Shown in pieces: positions 1 through 10,012 of a stretch of 37,500 nt of DNA. Position numbers and translations under genes: made by a program. Under the pieces are notes generated by a model that saw only the letters and a program-made list of their open reading frames with translations, did no database searches and was not told the origin of the DNA. Positions within the stretch are counted from its first letter, which is position 1, and each line of letters opens with the position of its first letter. The stretch comes from Mesostigma viride (lineage: Eukaryota; Streptophyta; Mesostigmatophyceae; Mesostigmatales; Mesostigmataceae): contig RPFO01000156.1 of NCBI GenBank assembly GCA_009746045.1, positions 6,156,725-6,194,224 on the forward strand. The letters run 5' to 3'.

Positions 1-661
1 CTGATCATCATCGTCGTCCCCAAGATATAGTTTCTTTTTCTCTTTTCTTTTCTTGTTTTTTTTTTTTTCCAGTGCCGGTTTGAACCGTTGTTGAGTTTGA
101 TGTTGCTGAAGAGCGTTTATAAAATTCAAGTTAGGAATGAGAAATGAACGACGTGATATATTGCTTGAGAACACTGTATGCTGTGAGCAATGAATTGCTT
201 GGTTCATTAGAAAATAGGTTTACCCTTTATCAACGTTCCTCTCACTGGCTGCGCCGCCAGTGACCGTTGGGTGCAGACCGTTGGCCCGAGGCCGCACGAT
301 GACAGGTAGCAGTCTAGTCACTGCATCGTGTGATCACAGATCAATGCACGCTGCAGTACGGTCCCTATCTAGGATACTCTAGTACCGTCCAATGACAGGA
401 CACTACGTATACTGGGTACTGACATCTGTCACGTACCCCAGTACCCAAAGTACCTATCTAGGGAAACGTATGCGACTCGACTAGCATTCCTATCTGCATA
501 GCCCACGTGGTATTTATATTCACATACCAACGTAGGTTTACAAGGCTTATTCATACGTTGTATTCACAATGCCTTTGAGACTTAGTCTACAGCAAAGCAT
601 GGAGACTAACTAGGGGGGGGGGGAGGGAGAGGAGGGCGTGAGGGGGGGAAATCAGGTGATT
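1..661. other. 5' flank of the first gene, no clear gene
   Basis: A pyrimidine-rich stretch ending in ccag at 69-72 looks like a 3' splice site. From 73 one frame stays open for 24 codons to a TGA at 145-147, so this could be the last exon of a gene that begins outside the window, but it is too short to identify. The rest holds short hairpins: an 8-bp perfect stem at 242-263 (TCACTGGC / GCCAGTGA) and a GGGTACTG / CAGTACCC pair near 414-447. The purine run at 612-650 precedes the first gene. Nothing else is recognisable. Confidence 0.3.
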
Positions 662-3174
662 ATGGAGACGGAGGATGGGATGTCAATGCCTCGCACGAAT
701 CAGAAGAGCACAGTTCATGTGGGATACACTACTTTTTGCAAGCATATGCCCGCATGCGTCAAGGGGCGGTGGAAAATGCGGAACTTGTGCGCATGCCAGC
801 ACCACACTACCATGCAGTCCATGGTTGGGGGGTTGGCCAAATTTCGTGCAACTTTTCATGCCAGATGCGAGTGCGGACCTGAATGCCACGCGTGCGATCA
901 TGGTAGCCAGCTCGACGTGGGGTCCTCCGTGCCCACATGTTCCATTTTCAAAGCCACTCACACGACAGAGTGGGTGAACAAGTTTACTTGTGAGGTGGAG
1001 GGGATGAGGGAGGGGGGAGGTTCGAGGTCGTCTGTGGGGTCGTCGCGGCCGCAGGTTCAGCCTTTTCAGGGCGAACTTGAGGATCTGCCCATGCATGGGA
1101 GGGTGCTGGACGACGAGGAAGGGGTGCCCGATCATGACCTGGGCGAGGAGTTGGGGGTTTGCTCGATCCGGCGTAAGGCTTGTGTGTTGGGCACTTGCCG
1201 GGCTCCCAAGTGTGGAATTCGGAACTTCATGTTATGCGAACGGGAGGAGGCTTCCAACCACCTGATTTCATGGACCAGATACGAGATGCAGGATGTGCCG
1301 CCGGGTGCGGTTCTTGGGCCAGAGGTAATTTTTAGTGGAGTGGTTGCGCCCCAAGGCGTTTCTTTTGCAATGTTTCCTGAGGTTCTTTGGCCAGAGGTAA
1401 TTTTTAGTGGTGGTTGCGCCCCAAGGCGTTTCTTTTTCAATTTTTCCTGAGGTCCTGTCTTTTTTCTTCCTACAGGTCATTGGTGGGTCGAAGTTGATGT
1501 CTTTTCTGTATGTGCACATTCCGCATATGCAGGACGATTGTGACGAGATCGCAAAGGCTGGTGGGCAGCGATTGACGCAAGTCGACGTCAAGTCCACACC
1601 AACGGAGCTAAAGGAGGCGATTGTGGACAAGTGGCCGGACTTCATCCAGCATTGCTTCAACGCGTGGTGGCAAGCGGACGCCTCCAAGGAATGCCTCTCA
1701 AGGATGCGGGTGGGGGACCTTGTATGCCACACAGATTACGCCGAGAACTACCAGTCTTACACCTATCACAATCTCCAAGCACAGTATTGGCATCCAGTCA
1801 CATTCGTCCTTATGCCCTGGATCGTGCGCTACTTGGATCCAGCGTCGGGAAAGGTCGTGAGAAGGGAGTTTCACTTCATCGGACAGGGCGGAATGAAAAG
1901 GGACGGGCGGGCCCTCCGTTTTGCTATCCTCAAAATCCTGGCGACACTACGGTCAGAAGGGGTAGAGGTGAAGCGCTTCATTGGGTGGTCGGACAATTGC
2001 TCCATGCAGTTCAAGTCAAGGAATGTGATCGCGGAAGTGGCCCGGCTGCTGACGGAGGATCCGCACCTGGAGTCATTTGAGTGGAATTACTTTGGGGAGC
2101 AGCACGGAAAGGGGGAGGTGGATGGAGCTGGTGGGACTGTGAAGTGCATGTTGAGGAGGTGGCACATCAGGGAAGAGAACCAAGACAAACAGACGGCCGC
2201 CCAGTTGGTGGAGAATCTGGCGTCGGGGGCGGTGGGCGGGACCACAACGACCAGGCGTAACTTCTTCGAGTTCCCCGAGGTAATTAAGTGTACAGTCCTC
2301 GTTCAGGGAATAGTTACGCCGGCCGTCGTTTCTAGGGCGTTCTTCGAGTCCTGGCGATCAGGAGTGCTTAATAAAACACAACTAGCTCGATGGTCTCGTA
2401 ACTTCAACTTTCCCTTGTGCAAATCTTGTCTTCGACGCGCAGGTGCTTCCTTACAGCCCAGGGCGCGGCGAAATCAAAGGAGTGAAGAAGGCGCACTGGT
2501 GGCGCATGGACAAGTCGAATGTGACGCGCTTAATGCTGCGCCAGTATTCCTGCTATTGTGGCGGTGCGTGCGCCGAGGAAAGGTGGTGGGATTGTCGAAA
2601 GGAGTGGACCGACATGGACGGCTGGAATGTGGGAGGTGCTCGGATGAAGCTCCACAAACTGGGGGAGCCAGTGCAAAGGAACCCAAACGGACAAGGGGGG
2701 CACGCAGGGACGCGACTGAACAGACTACAGGCAGAGAGGACGATGATGGGAAGGAGACTGAAGCTGCGAGACATTTTTGCCGTCGAGTCCTACTCTGGTG
2801 ATGAGTCCCACGATCCAGATCATCCATATTGGCTAGCGGAAGTCTTGCAGGAGCCTTATCAGGTGGCCGCTACTTTCGTGAGGCGAGTGGCCGACAGAAA
2901 CGGCAAGGTCGATAGGGAGTTGTTCCGTAAGGGACAATGGGTGGTGGGGGTGCGCTACTGGGACAGATTTCCGGGTATGGCGACGATGTTCAAAATGGAC
3001 GCCGATGCGCAAGCTGAACAGCCAAACTTGGTCAATTGCTACCTGTGCATGGACGCGGGGTTCGAACACACCATTGTTGTCAACCCAGCTAACAATCGCC
3101 AGGCCATCTTGACCATTCCGACAGACGTCGAGAAACGGCTCACGAACTTGGCCAAGAAGAGACCTGTTCAGTAG
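662..3174 (+). CDS. Transposase-like protein with DYAEN / SDNC / HGKG-DG signature, three exons
   Basis: Exons are 662-1324, 1476-2279 and 2443-3174. Both introns start GTAATT and end in a pyrimidine tract plus CAG, both are phase 0, and the joined frame is about 732 codons. Exon 1 has a Cys/His cluster (ARCECGPECHACDHG). Exon 2 carries an RNase H-like core: DYAENYQ (Asp about 308), GWSDNCSMQFKS (Asp about 394) and EQHGKGEVDGAGGTVK (His about 431, Asp about 437). Exon 3 has a Cys patch, YSCYCGGACAEERWWDC. From memory this signature marks a large, poorly studied eukaryotic protein family that resembles DDE transposases; nuclease activity is inference. No terminal inverted repeats were found, so it may be a domesticated or stranded gene. 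ATG 662 is the first ATG in an open frame that continues upstream; extra 5' exons are possible. A second donor at 1397 would add 24 in-frame codons. Confidence 0.72.
1310..1450 (+). repeat. Tandem duplication across the exon 1 / intron 1 junction
   Basis: Two near-identical units (1310-1381, 72 bp, and 1382-1450, 69 bp) each contain the end of exon 1, ggccagag, and the donor gtaatttttagtgg. A third unit seems to start at 1451 (gtcctg). The first unit is a multiple of three and open, so both donors (1325 and 1397) join in frame to the acceptor at 1475. Confidence 0.85.
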
Positions 3175-3285
3175 GCCAGCTCGCCCGGGCTTGGTTGGAC
3201 GAGGTGGACAGCCTTGAGAGCACGTGCTTCGTTGTGAGCACTTGCCTTTCAGCCGTGATTTGCAAACGAGTTCCTTGTCCTGAAT

Positions 3286-3290
3286 TGTAA
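3286..3290 (+). terminator. Candidate poly(A) signal TGTAA
   Basis: TGTAA lies about 110 bases after the stop codon at 3172-3174. TGTAA is the usual poly(A) signal of chlorophyte green algae. Short motif, so chance is possible. Confidence 0.35.
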
Positions 3291-3810
3291 AGCTCGATTC
3301 ATGCTCTTTTAAGGAAGTGTATAATATTATCCAGATCATGTATATATTTAGATCTAGACCTGAGTTCAAATAACATTTCTTAGAGGGCTGAGATGCGCGA
3401 GGTCCAGCATACATGTATATATCCATGGAGACATGTTACAAACTCAAATGTTTCATTGTACGTACCACTAGCTCGTCGACGGGGGTATCCCATGTAATGT
3501 ATGATTTATGAATTAATTAATCGCTTAATTGTACAATTTAAATGGATCATGAACTTGTCAAGTGGCCTAATTTGGTTTATTTGGTTCATCATTTATTGAT
3601 CTCAATCATTCTTAATTGAATCTCGAGCAATAGCAATCGTGAAGCAGATCCTAATCATGTGATTCGCATAATGAGAATAGGCAACAAGTGCTACTTTGAG
3701 GAATGCGGGGTTGGTCAGGTTATTATAGAGCTAGAGCTACAAACGGCACATATATTGCAAACTTTGCGCTCCAGGCATGGAATTTCAAAAGTACCAAAAT
3801 TGGAGCAGTA
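3291..3810. other. AT-rich spacer without a recognisable gene
   Basis: The sequence from about 3300 to 3680 is visibly richer in A and T than its surroundings (runs such as gaattaattaatcgcttaatt) and contains no convincing ORF. It separates the transposase-like gene from the ORF1 fragment. I see no repeat boundary in it. Confidence 0.5.
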
Positions 3811-4131
3811 GATGTTGGGGACCCCCTCCCCCGCGCGCGGGGTAAGGCAGGGGCGCCTCCGCTTCTTCTCATCTTTGATAGCCCAGCGGACAAGATTTCG
3901 TTCCTCCGACGCCGCAAGCGGCTCGAGAATACTCACTTCACCGTGGACGACGACTTGACCCTGGCACAGCAACAACGGCGACGGGAGCTATGGCCGACCT
4001 ACCTCCAGCTCCGGCAGACCAAGGCGGGCCAGCCGGTGTACTGGAAGGGGGCGGCCGTCTACGTCGGCCACAAGCCCTGGCAAGCGACCCCCTCGACCAC
4101 CGCGGCCCCAGCAACTCCAGCCCCAGCCTAG
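3811..4131 (+). pseudogene. C-terminal part of an L1-type LINE ORF1 protein
   Basis: The frame reads the end of an RRM-like domain (PLLLIFDSPADKISFLRRRK) followed by the C-terminal domain (HFTVDDDLTLAQQQRRRELW ... VYWKGAAVYVGHKPW) and a Pro/Ala/Thr tail to the stop at 4129-4131. In L1-clade elements ORF1 is a nucleic-acid-binding chaperone needed for retrotransposition: coiled coil, RRM, then this C-terminal domain. The N-terminal half is missing here, so this is a 5'-truncated copy. It is followed directly by a 3' UTR and a short-repeat tail, with no ORF2. The matching N-terminal half of a related ORF1 is found in opposite orientation at 17434-18665. Confidence 0.7.
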
Positions 4132-4572
4132 GGGAATACAGCAGTAGTGTAGAATAGTTAGACAGTGGCCTTGTACATGCCCGCCTACTACAGGCACTAT
4201 ACCAGCTTCGGCCTAGCCTTTTTAGTCATGTACATGTGTGCCTATGATGAGCCACCCTCCAGATGATACCTAGCTTTATTTAATTATGCCGTGCCCATGC
4301 AGGGGGTCACTCCCTGCTGAGAAGCCATGCCCTAGCTTTTGTATAGCTGTGCTGATCTTCCCCACCTATGACAGGCTCCCCTTAGCTGGGTGTTGCCTGA
4401 AACTCTGGGTGGTGCAGGTGCCCTAGTGCACCTAGAGCAAGTGTTGTTTACATTCCCACCCTTGCAGGAAGTAGCTTAGAATGTATGATAGGCCATATGC
4501 CCCTTCTCTGGGCTATGTGCTACATATACTCCCAACGGAGTTATGTTACAATTCAATTCAATTCAATTCAAT
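4132..4572 (+). mobile_element. 3' UTR and (AATTC)n tail of the ORF1 retroposon
   Basis: After the ORF1 stop there are about 420 bases of non-coding sequence ending in four to five AATTC units (4550-4572). Short tandem repeats at the 3' end are typical for LINEs that prime on a repeat-containing tail. Most of this stretch, from about 4263, reappears as a diverged reverse complement at 17188-17420. Confidence 0.6.
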
Positions 4573-4616
4573 ATCCCAGAGAAGGGGCATATGGCTTCTA
4601 ATACATTCTGGGCTAC
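4471..4616. repeat. Inverted repeat around the (AATTC)n tail
   Basis: The stretch 4471-4512 (gtagcttagaatgtatgata ... cttctctggg) is matched in reverse complement by 4575-4616 (cccagagaaggggcatatgg ... ctgggctac). The chromovirus inserted at the last bases of the second arm, and the arm continues after it at 17188. The pre-insertion locus was therefore one long fold-back structure. Confidence 0.85.
4612..4616. repeat. Target-site duplication GCTAC, left copy
   Basis: GCTAC directly precedes the left LTR and is repeated directly after the right LTR at 17188-17192. A 5-bp duplication is usual for Ty3/gypsy integrases. Confidence 0.93.
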
Positions 4617-5189
4617 TGTTACGCCGCGGATATCTACCTCCACCTCTACCTCTAATGGGCCTGATACTACCTAAACTGGTCAGGCCTCCTCTACTTAACC
4701 CTCTGGCGAAAGACGAACGTGACGGAGCTGATCTCAATGCATTAACGTAAGTGTTACTATAATACGCCATACAACCATTTATCAAAACCCGTTTACTCCA
4801 GGAATAGAGGAAGGAAACACAACTACACTGCCGTGACCCAAGCCTATATGTGTTGATTCATTTAACACACGCCGAGTGCACACACAAGGGGTAGAACGCG
4901 CATAAATGGTCACCAACGGTCCAACACGCTCGGGCCGACATGGCCCTCGCCTACAGATGCACGCTGGTCCACTACATCTACTGATGCACGCTGGTCCACT
5001 ACATTCTACCACAGGATCAGGACCACTAGTAAAGTACGCGGCGCGGCGCCCAACGGCACCCAATGTACCACAGTACTGTTACGAGGACAATAATGTCCCG
5101 GTAGGAGCCTAAACGTAAACCTAGGGACAACCGAGGCAAAAGACCTAATTTACGTCCGTAACTACAACGAATTGTTACGCGACGTAACA
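4617..5189 (-). repeat. 3' LTR
   Basis: 573 bp, TGTTACG...CGTAACA, nearly identical to 16615-17187. It holds an internal tandem repeat of about 27 bp (gatgcacgctggtccactac, at about 4956 and 4983). Confidence 0.96.
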
Positions 5190-5206
5190 CCTCCCCCCCC
5201 ACAAAG
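5190..5206 (-). other. Polypurine tract
   Basis: On the minus strand CTTTGTGGGGGGGGAGG lies directly against the 3' LTR. This is where plus-strand DNA synthesis is primed in LTR elements. Confidence 0.85.
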
Positions 5207-5558
5207 GTAGGGAGCCCTCTCCCTACGCACAGGGAGGAAAACAAGGGGTAGGAAACCTAATGCACCCAGCACACACTAACACAGTCAGCAGGCCATCCAA
5301 GATACAAGGCACCAATAGTTCACACGGTCTCCACCACCACGCCTGGAGGTGTAGGGTTAGCCAGCACCAAGCCTGGTGGTAGGTTCCCCTAACTGCCTGG
5401 AACAAAGTCCTTGCCGGGGGGAACGGCACTGGGCAGGACACACAGAGTAAACCAATCAGCACCAAGGACCAAGAACGACCAGTCAACTGGCCAGAACATG
5501 AGGGCGACTCTACATACCGGAGGGACAACACCCTCAGGTCGGGCCTAAGGCCCTCTAT
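5207..5558 (-). other. 3' non-coding part of the chromovirus
   Basis: About 350 bases between the end of the long 3' ORF and the polypurine tract. I see no ORF or motif with support here. Confidence 0.5.
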
Positions 5559-7757
5559 CTAATGGCCATCCGTCTGGTAGGTACCACGGGAGGCCAGCAG
5601 GACATCCAGGTAAGCCTGGTAGTGAGACACATCCTCAGCATTGTCGTGCCTATCTACAGTGAGGAAAACATCGGCCCACACGCCGTCAGGGAAAAGTCCC
5701 AGGAAGGCCCAGTAGTACCTATGCTGTGTAAGAACGACCTGGCCCCGGGCCCAGTCCAGGAAACCGCAGGCAAAGAGGCGTAGGAAAGGCTCTACCGCGA
5801 TCAGGCAGAGAGCCCGAAGGAGCAGGCGATGATACCGGATCCGAGGGCGCATACCCGTCGGGAAAAACAGATCTACCAGGGGCTCCACGTTGGACGGCCA
5901 CAACCGGATGTGCCGAATCTCGCGGGAACGCCACCGGCGGGCACACTGTCGCGACCCGAACGTCTCAAGGTAGTCGCTAGCCCGGGGAGGAGGATGACCC
6001 CGAGAGTCCAAACCCTGGCCCGGGATGGGCGCTGGACGACGGGCATCCCACTCTAGGATGGGCTGAAGGACGGTGCTGTACGTGGCACCCGGCACCGCAG
6101 GAAAATCTACCGTAAGAGCATCTGAGGCCATAATGCCCAGAGGCGGAGGGTAGGCCCACTGGAACCCGCCGTAGGTGTCCAAGTCATTGTGGCGCCGCGC
6201 CCAGCGGTACAGGACGCGCCGAACCAGGATCTCACCCTGGAACACCGGATCAGCCAAAATAACCATGTCGAAAGGAGGCCGATCAGTCTCAACTGGTAGG
6301 TTACGGTCCCGCGGCGCCCGACACACCTGGGAGAACCCGTAGGACATGGGCGAAATGGCCAGCTCGGCGGAGGCGCGCGGCAGGTCACACTGGCGGCAAG
6401 CGAGCGCAGACATACCATACCCGAAGACAGGCGTGTCGCGCGACTCCGGAGTCGCATGCACCACAGAAGGGGCCCGATCCCGATCGCCCTCTGACAACTC
6501 CCGAAGGGAATCGGCAGCGCGGGTGGCGCGCGGGTCAGAGCCACTGGACCGAACAACCGCAGCCAAAGACCGCGGGGCCGAAGGGGCAGGGGCCGGCGAA
6601 GGGGTAGGAACCGGCACAGGCGCAGAAGGTGCCGGTACAACAGGGGGCCGCGTCGGACCCGAGGCCGCAGGGGGTCGCGACGGACCCGCCTCCGCAACTG
6701 GCGCGCCGGTCTCTGGGGGTGGAGCACCACCAGGCCACATGTTGAAAATAGGACCCGTGGGGACAGGCAATCCGGCATACGACTGGTTACCGTCCAAGCT
6801 CCAGTCAGGCACCGGGATCCTCTGCGGAGGACCGCCCTCCCAAAGCCTGGGAAGACCGCCCGGGTCGCTGAAGAAACCCCGCGAGGGCGGCGCTGACGTG
6901 GTGGGCGGCTCGGACGCGGCGGCGGCGGGCGCTGCCACTGGGACGGCGGACTCGCGCCGAGGCGCAGGTACGTCAGTAGCAGGCGCAGCGGTAGCCGAAG
7001 GCGTAGGAGCTGCAGCACCAGAGGGAACCGTAGACGCCGAGGCGACCGAAGGGGAAGGGGGCACAGCTGCAACAGACACCCCACCTGGCGTGGCTGGAGC
7101 GTGCGCCTGGGCCGCCATGAAGGCCCCGAAGGCCGCCGTCAGGGACTGGATCTGCGCCTGCATCGCAGAAACTGTCGCTGCAAGAGGATCAGGCTCACGA
7201 CCAGAGCCCGAAGGGGTAGGCTCCACCGATGCGCACAGGACCGACCTCGGTGAAGACGGGACAGGGGAAGGCGCCGACACTGAAGAGGAGGACGCCGCAG
7301 GGGAGGCCGAATACTCAGGGGAATACTGCGCCTCTACCGGCGCGTCCGTAGGGGTAGGGTCGCCAAATCCTACACCCGCGTTCTGGTCTGCTATCTCCAT
7401 AAACTCTACGGCCCGTAACAGGTCGCAGGGGTTCTCATCCAGCTCCGCATCACCCTCGGCAGGAAGCCAGGGGAACACATCCCGTAGGCAAGAGCGGCCC
7501 ACAGGGGTAGAAAGGTAGGAAAACACCCTGGGGCACTGGAGAATCGCAGCTATCTGTCCCAGGGCTGGACAGCTGGAGCCACATTCTAGCAAACAGTGGC
7601 CGGCATCGTCAAATCCGTGCAAAACAAGCTGATGCGGTTCAGCAGGGGAAGGACCGTACCACGTGACCCCGAAGAGAGCCGCCCGGACTATGCCCGCATG
7701 CTGGGCCTGGAGGGCCGGATGCACGACGCCACCCGGGAAACTAGACCGTGAACCCAA
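5559..7757 (-). CDS. Unidentified 732-codon ORF downstream of pol in the chromovirus
   Basis: One uninterrupted frame on the element's sense strand, in the place where some retroelements carry env or another accessory gene. I do not recognise it. The first 120 residues look globular, with His/Cys spots (LHGFDDAGHCLLECGSSC). Residues 135-190 and 220-450 are Pro/Ser/Ala-rich and disordered, with a short predicted coiled coil between (PLAATVSAMQAQIQSLTAAF, about 191-210). The last 280 residues look folded again, rich in Arg, Trp and Tyr (RRVLYRWARRHNDLDTYGGF). There is no signal peptide and no clear membrane anchor, so it is unlikely to be an envelope protein. A better start may be ATG 7846 (MSEPTPPAES), 77 bases after the pol stop, in a frame that would need one shift to enter this one. 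Base composition is clearly more GC-rich than gag-pol. Confidence 0.7.
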   Translation of the reverse strand: MGSRSSFPGGVVHPALQAQHAGIVRAALFGVTWYGPSPAEPHQLVLHGFDDAGHCLLECGSSCPALGQIAAILQCPRVFSYLSTPVGRSCLRDVFPWLPAEGDAELDENPCDLLRAVEFMEIADQNAGVGFGDPTPTDAPVEAQYSPEYSASPAASSSSVSAPSPVPSSPRSVLCASVEPTPSGSGREPDPLAATVSAMQAQIQSLTAAFGAFMAAQAHAPATPGGVSVAAVPPSPSVASASTVPSGAAAPTPSATAAPATDVPAPRRESAVPVAAPAAAASEPPTTSAPPSRGFFSDPGGLPRLWEGGPPQRIPVPDWSLDGNQSYAGLPVPTGPIFNMWPGGAPPPETGAPVAEAGPSRPPAASGPTRPPVVPAPSAPVPVPTPSPAPAPSAPRSLAAVVRSSGSDPRATRAADSLRELSEGDRDRAPSVVHATPESRDTPVFGYGMSALACRQCDLPRASAELAISPMSYGFSQVCRAPRDRNLPVETDRPPFDMVILADPVFQGEILVRRVLYRWARRHNDLDTYGGFQWAYPPPLGIMASDALTVDFPAVPGATYSTVLQPILEWDARRPAPIPGQGLDSRGHPPPRASDYLETFGSRQCARRWRSREIRHIRLWPSNVEPLVDLFFPTGMRPRIRYHRLLLRALCLIAVEPFLRLFACGFLDWARGQVVLTQHRYYWAFLGLFPDGVWADVFLTVDRHDNAEDVSHYQAYLDVLLASRGTYQTDGH

Positions 7758-7922
7758 CGACCCGGAAGGGCCTCGAAGTACAGCTCAGGGTCCGGTAGGG
7801 GCAGGGACGGCAGCGGGCTCTCAGCCGGAGGGGTAGGCTCTGACATGACGGCTGCGGAGGGGAGGGGACAACCAACCACCCGTCGACAGCAGACATAACA
7901 TAAGAGAGGAGAAGGCCTACAA

Positions 7923-10012
7923 CTAGAGCTTGTGCAGGGTTTTATATTCCTGCAGCAGGCGACTACACCCATCTAGCTCACTCTCCGTATACCAAACCTT
8001 ATCTACTTCACTACGAGCATACATCCACTTCACTTTATACTGACGCTGGGTACCGCGGCCCTTTTTGATATCTCTATGGGCCACGATGCTTTCTACTTCG
8101 TCTTCTACTTCCCCAGTGTCAGGGTTATGCTCTAAAGGGGCAGGCGCTAACTCCCTGCCAGCGAACGTACTAGGATGGTACAGTTTAAGCTGGCTCCTAT
8201 GGAAGGTGTTTGAATGCGTTTGCCAGGAGGTAGGGATATCGACTTTATATAAGAAATTTCCTACCCTAGACAACACATGGAAGGGTCCTAAGAAGGCGGG
8301 CCTAAGTTTGACCTTCAGTTCTGCTTCAAACTTATGAGCAAAACGGCCAACACGGGGGCCTTCTACTAATACTAGATCTCCTATTTCTATCTCAGGTGCT
8401 CGTCTATCTAAGGAGGCACGCAACCTAGCAAGGTACTTAGCCTGAGCTTTTTGGTACCCTGAGATCGCGTGGTCATGAGCAGTTTTCATTCTATCTAGTA
8501 AGGACTGTACACCTTCTACAGTATCTCGGGACACATCATCCTTGTCCCGTAGAGGACTAGCTAAGAGAGAGGTAGGGGTAAGGGGCTGTCTACCAGTATC
8601 TAAGAAGAAGGGCGTATATCCATGCGCAGCTTGGGGACAATTGTTGAGGGAGAACTCTACCAAACATAAATAATCCTCCCAATCACTACCCGAGCCATTA
8701 ACATAGTGCCTAAGCGCTTCTTCTACTACTCTATTAAGACGCTCTACTAAATGAGAGGAGGAGGAGTGGTAGGCAGTACCGTAGGTAACCTTGGTACCGA
8801 TGGCAGCGAAAAACTGCTGCCAAAAATCTGAGGTAAATAATTTATCCTTATCACTAATAAACTGCCTACTCAATCCATGATATCTATATACATTATTGAG
8901 GTATAGGCGTGCGCAATCACGTGCGGTGAGTTCTAAAGGACACGGCACAAGATGGCACATACGAGTAAAACGATCTATGAACACAAGGATTTGGGCATTG
9001 CCCCTATCATTCTTTCTAAAAGGTCCTACAAAATCCATCATGATAGAATCCCAAGGCATGATGGGGTCAGGCAAGGTCCTAGGTTCTGCTATCTGTCCTA
9101 CATTATTGGGTTTCATTTCCTGGCAAGATTGACAAGTTCTAACATACTCATCTACATCCTTATAAAGGGAAGGCCAGTAATAAGAGCGGGCTACTAGGTC
9201 CCGTACCCGTTTACCACCCTGATGAGCAGCTAAGTCATGCAACTCAAAGAGCAAGGAGGAGCGACAGATAGGAGGGACATACAGGCGCCATTGAGGGGGA
9301 GAATCTGCTATCTGCACATATAAAAACCCACCTACAAATTTACAAGGGTGCTTGCCTAATTGTTGGGGATGTGCAGCAATGGCAGCTAATGCTTCCGGCT
9401 CAGTGGCCGTAAATCTACTAATAAGGCGTTCAAGATCAGAGGTAGGCATCGCTACAGAAGTATCCAGAACAGGTTTAAAGAGATCTCCTACCGCCTTGCC
9501 AAAGAGAAGGGGAGGTCCTAGAGGGACTACGTTTTCATAAGACTTTCCTGACCTAGTCGCTATATGGCTAAGCGGTATAGAAATTTTATTTTTCCCCTCC
9601 CCCCCCACCGAGGCCACGGGAAGGGCCTCACACGGGAGAGAGAGTCCTACGTGAGAAAGGAGATCAGGCATGCGAACAGCTGTATGAAAGAGGTAGGCAT
9701 AGGATTCATCATCAGGTAGTTCACCATAAGGGGTTACACCCATAGTAGTAGGAACTAGAGTAGTATTGAGAACATCAAGGTCCTCGAAGAAGGAATAGTC
9801 TGCACGACGAGAGAGTGCATCTGGTACTATGTTATCTACACCCTTGACATACTGAAGTTTAAAAGGGGAAAACTGTGCTAAAAATTCCATCCAGCGCGCT
9901 TGCCGAGGGGTAAGGTTGGGTTGGGAGAGAAGATGGGTAAGGGGACGATGATCCGTTTGGATAACTAACCTATAAGGATCTAGCTCACAGGGTTCATTCA
10001 GGCAGACATCAA
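7923..10012 (-). CDS. End of RNase H, integrase and chromodomain (pol, 3' part)
   Basis: The frame opens near 10012 with the end of RNase H (VIQTDHRPL) and from ATG 9890 runs 655 codons. Numbered from that Met, the zinc-binding HHCC is H218, H223, C253, C256. The catalytic D,D(35)E triad is D286 (MMDFVGPF), D347 (FISDKDKLF) and E383 (HLVERLN), with the exact 35-residue spacing. A GPY/F-like module follows (LRPAFLGPFHVL), then a C-terminal chromodomain at about 597-651 (EVESIVAHRDIKKG ... YKVKW ... LLQEYKTL). Integrase inserts the cDNA; the chromodomain in this clade steers it to marked chromatin. This block has no internal stop. It is separated from the upstream RNase H frame by one shift near 10000-10012. 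Confidence 0.93.

Noticed and set aside
6346-7518. 390-codon open frame on the plus strand
   Set aside because: It lies opposite the GC-rich 3' ORF of the chromovirus; high GC gives few stops and the sequence is low-complexity Gly/Ala/Thr. No independent support.
5559-7757. Envelope gene
   Set aside because: The position fits, but there is no signal peptide, no transmembrane anchor and no protease site that I can see.
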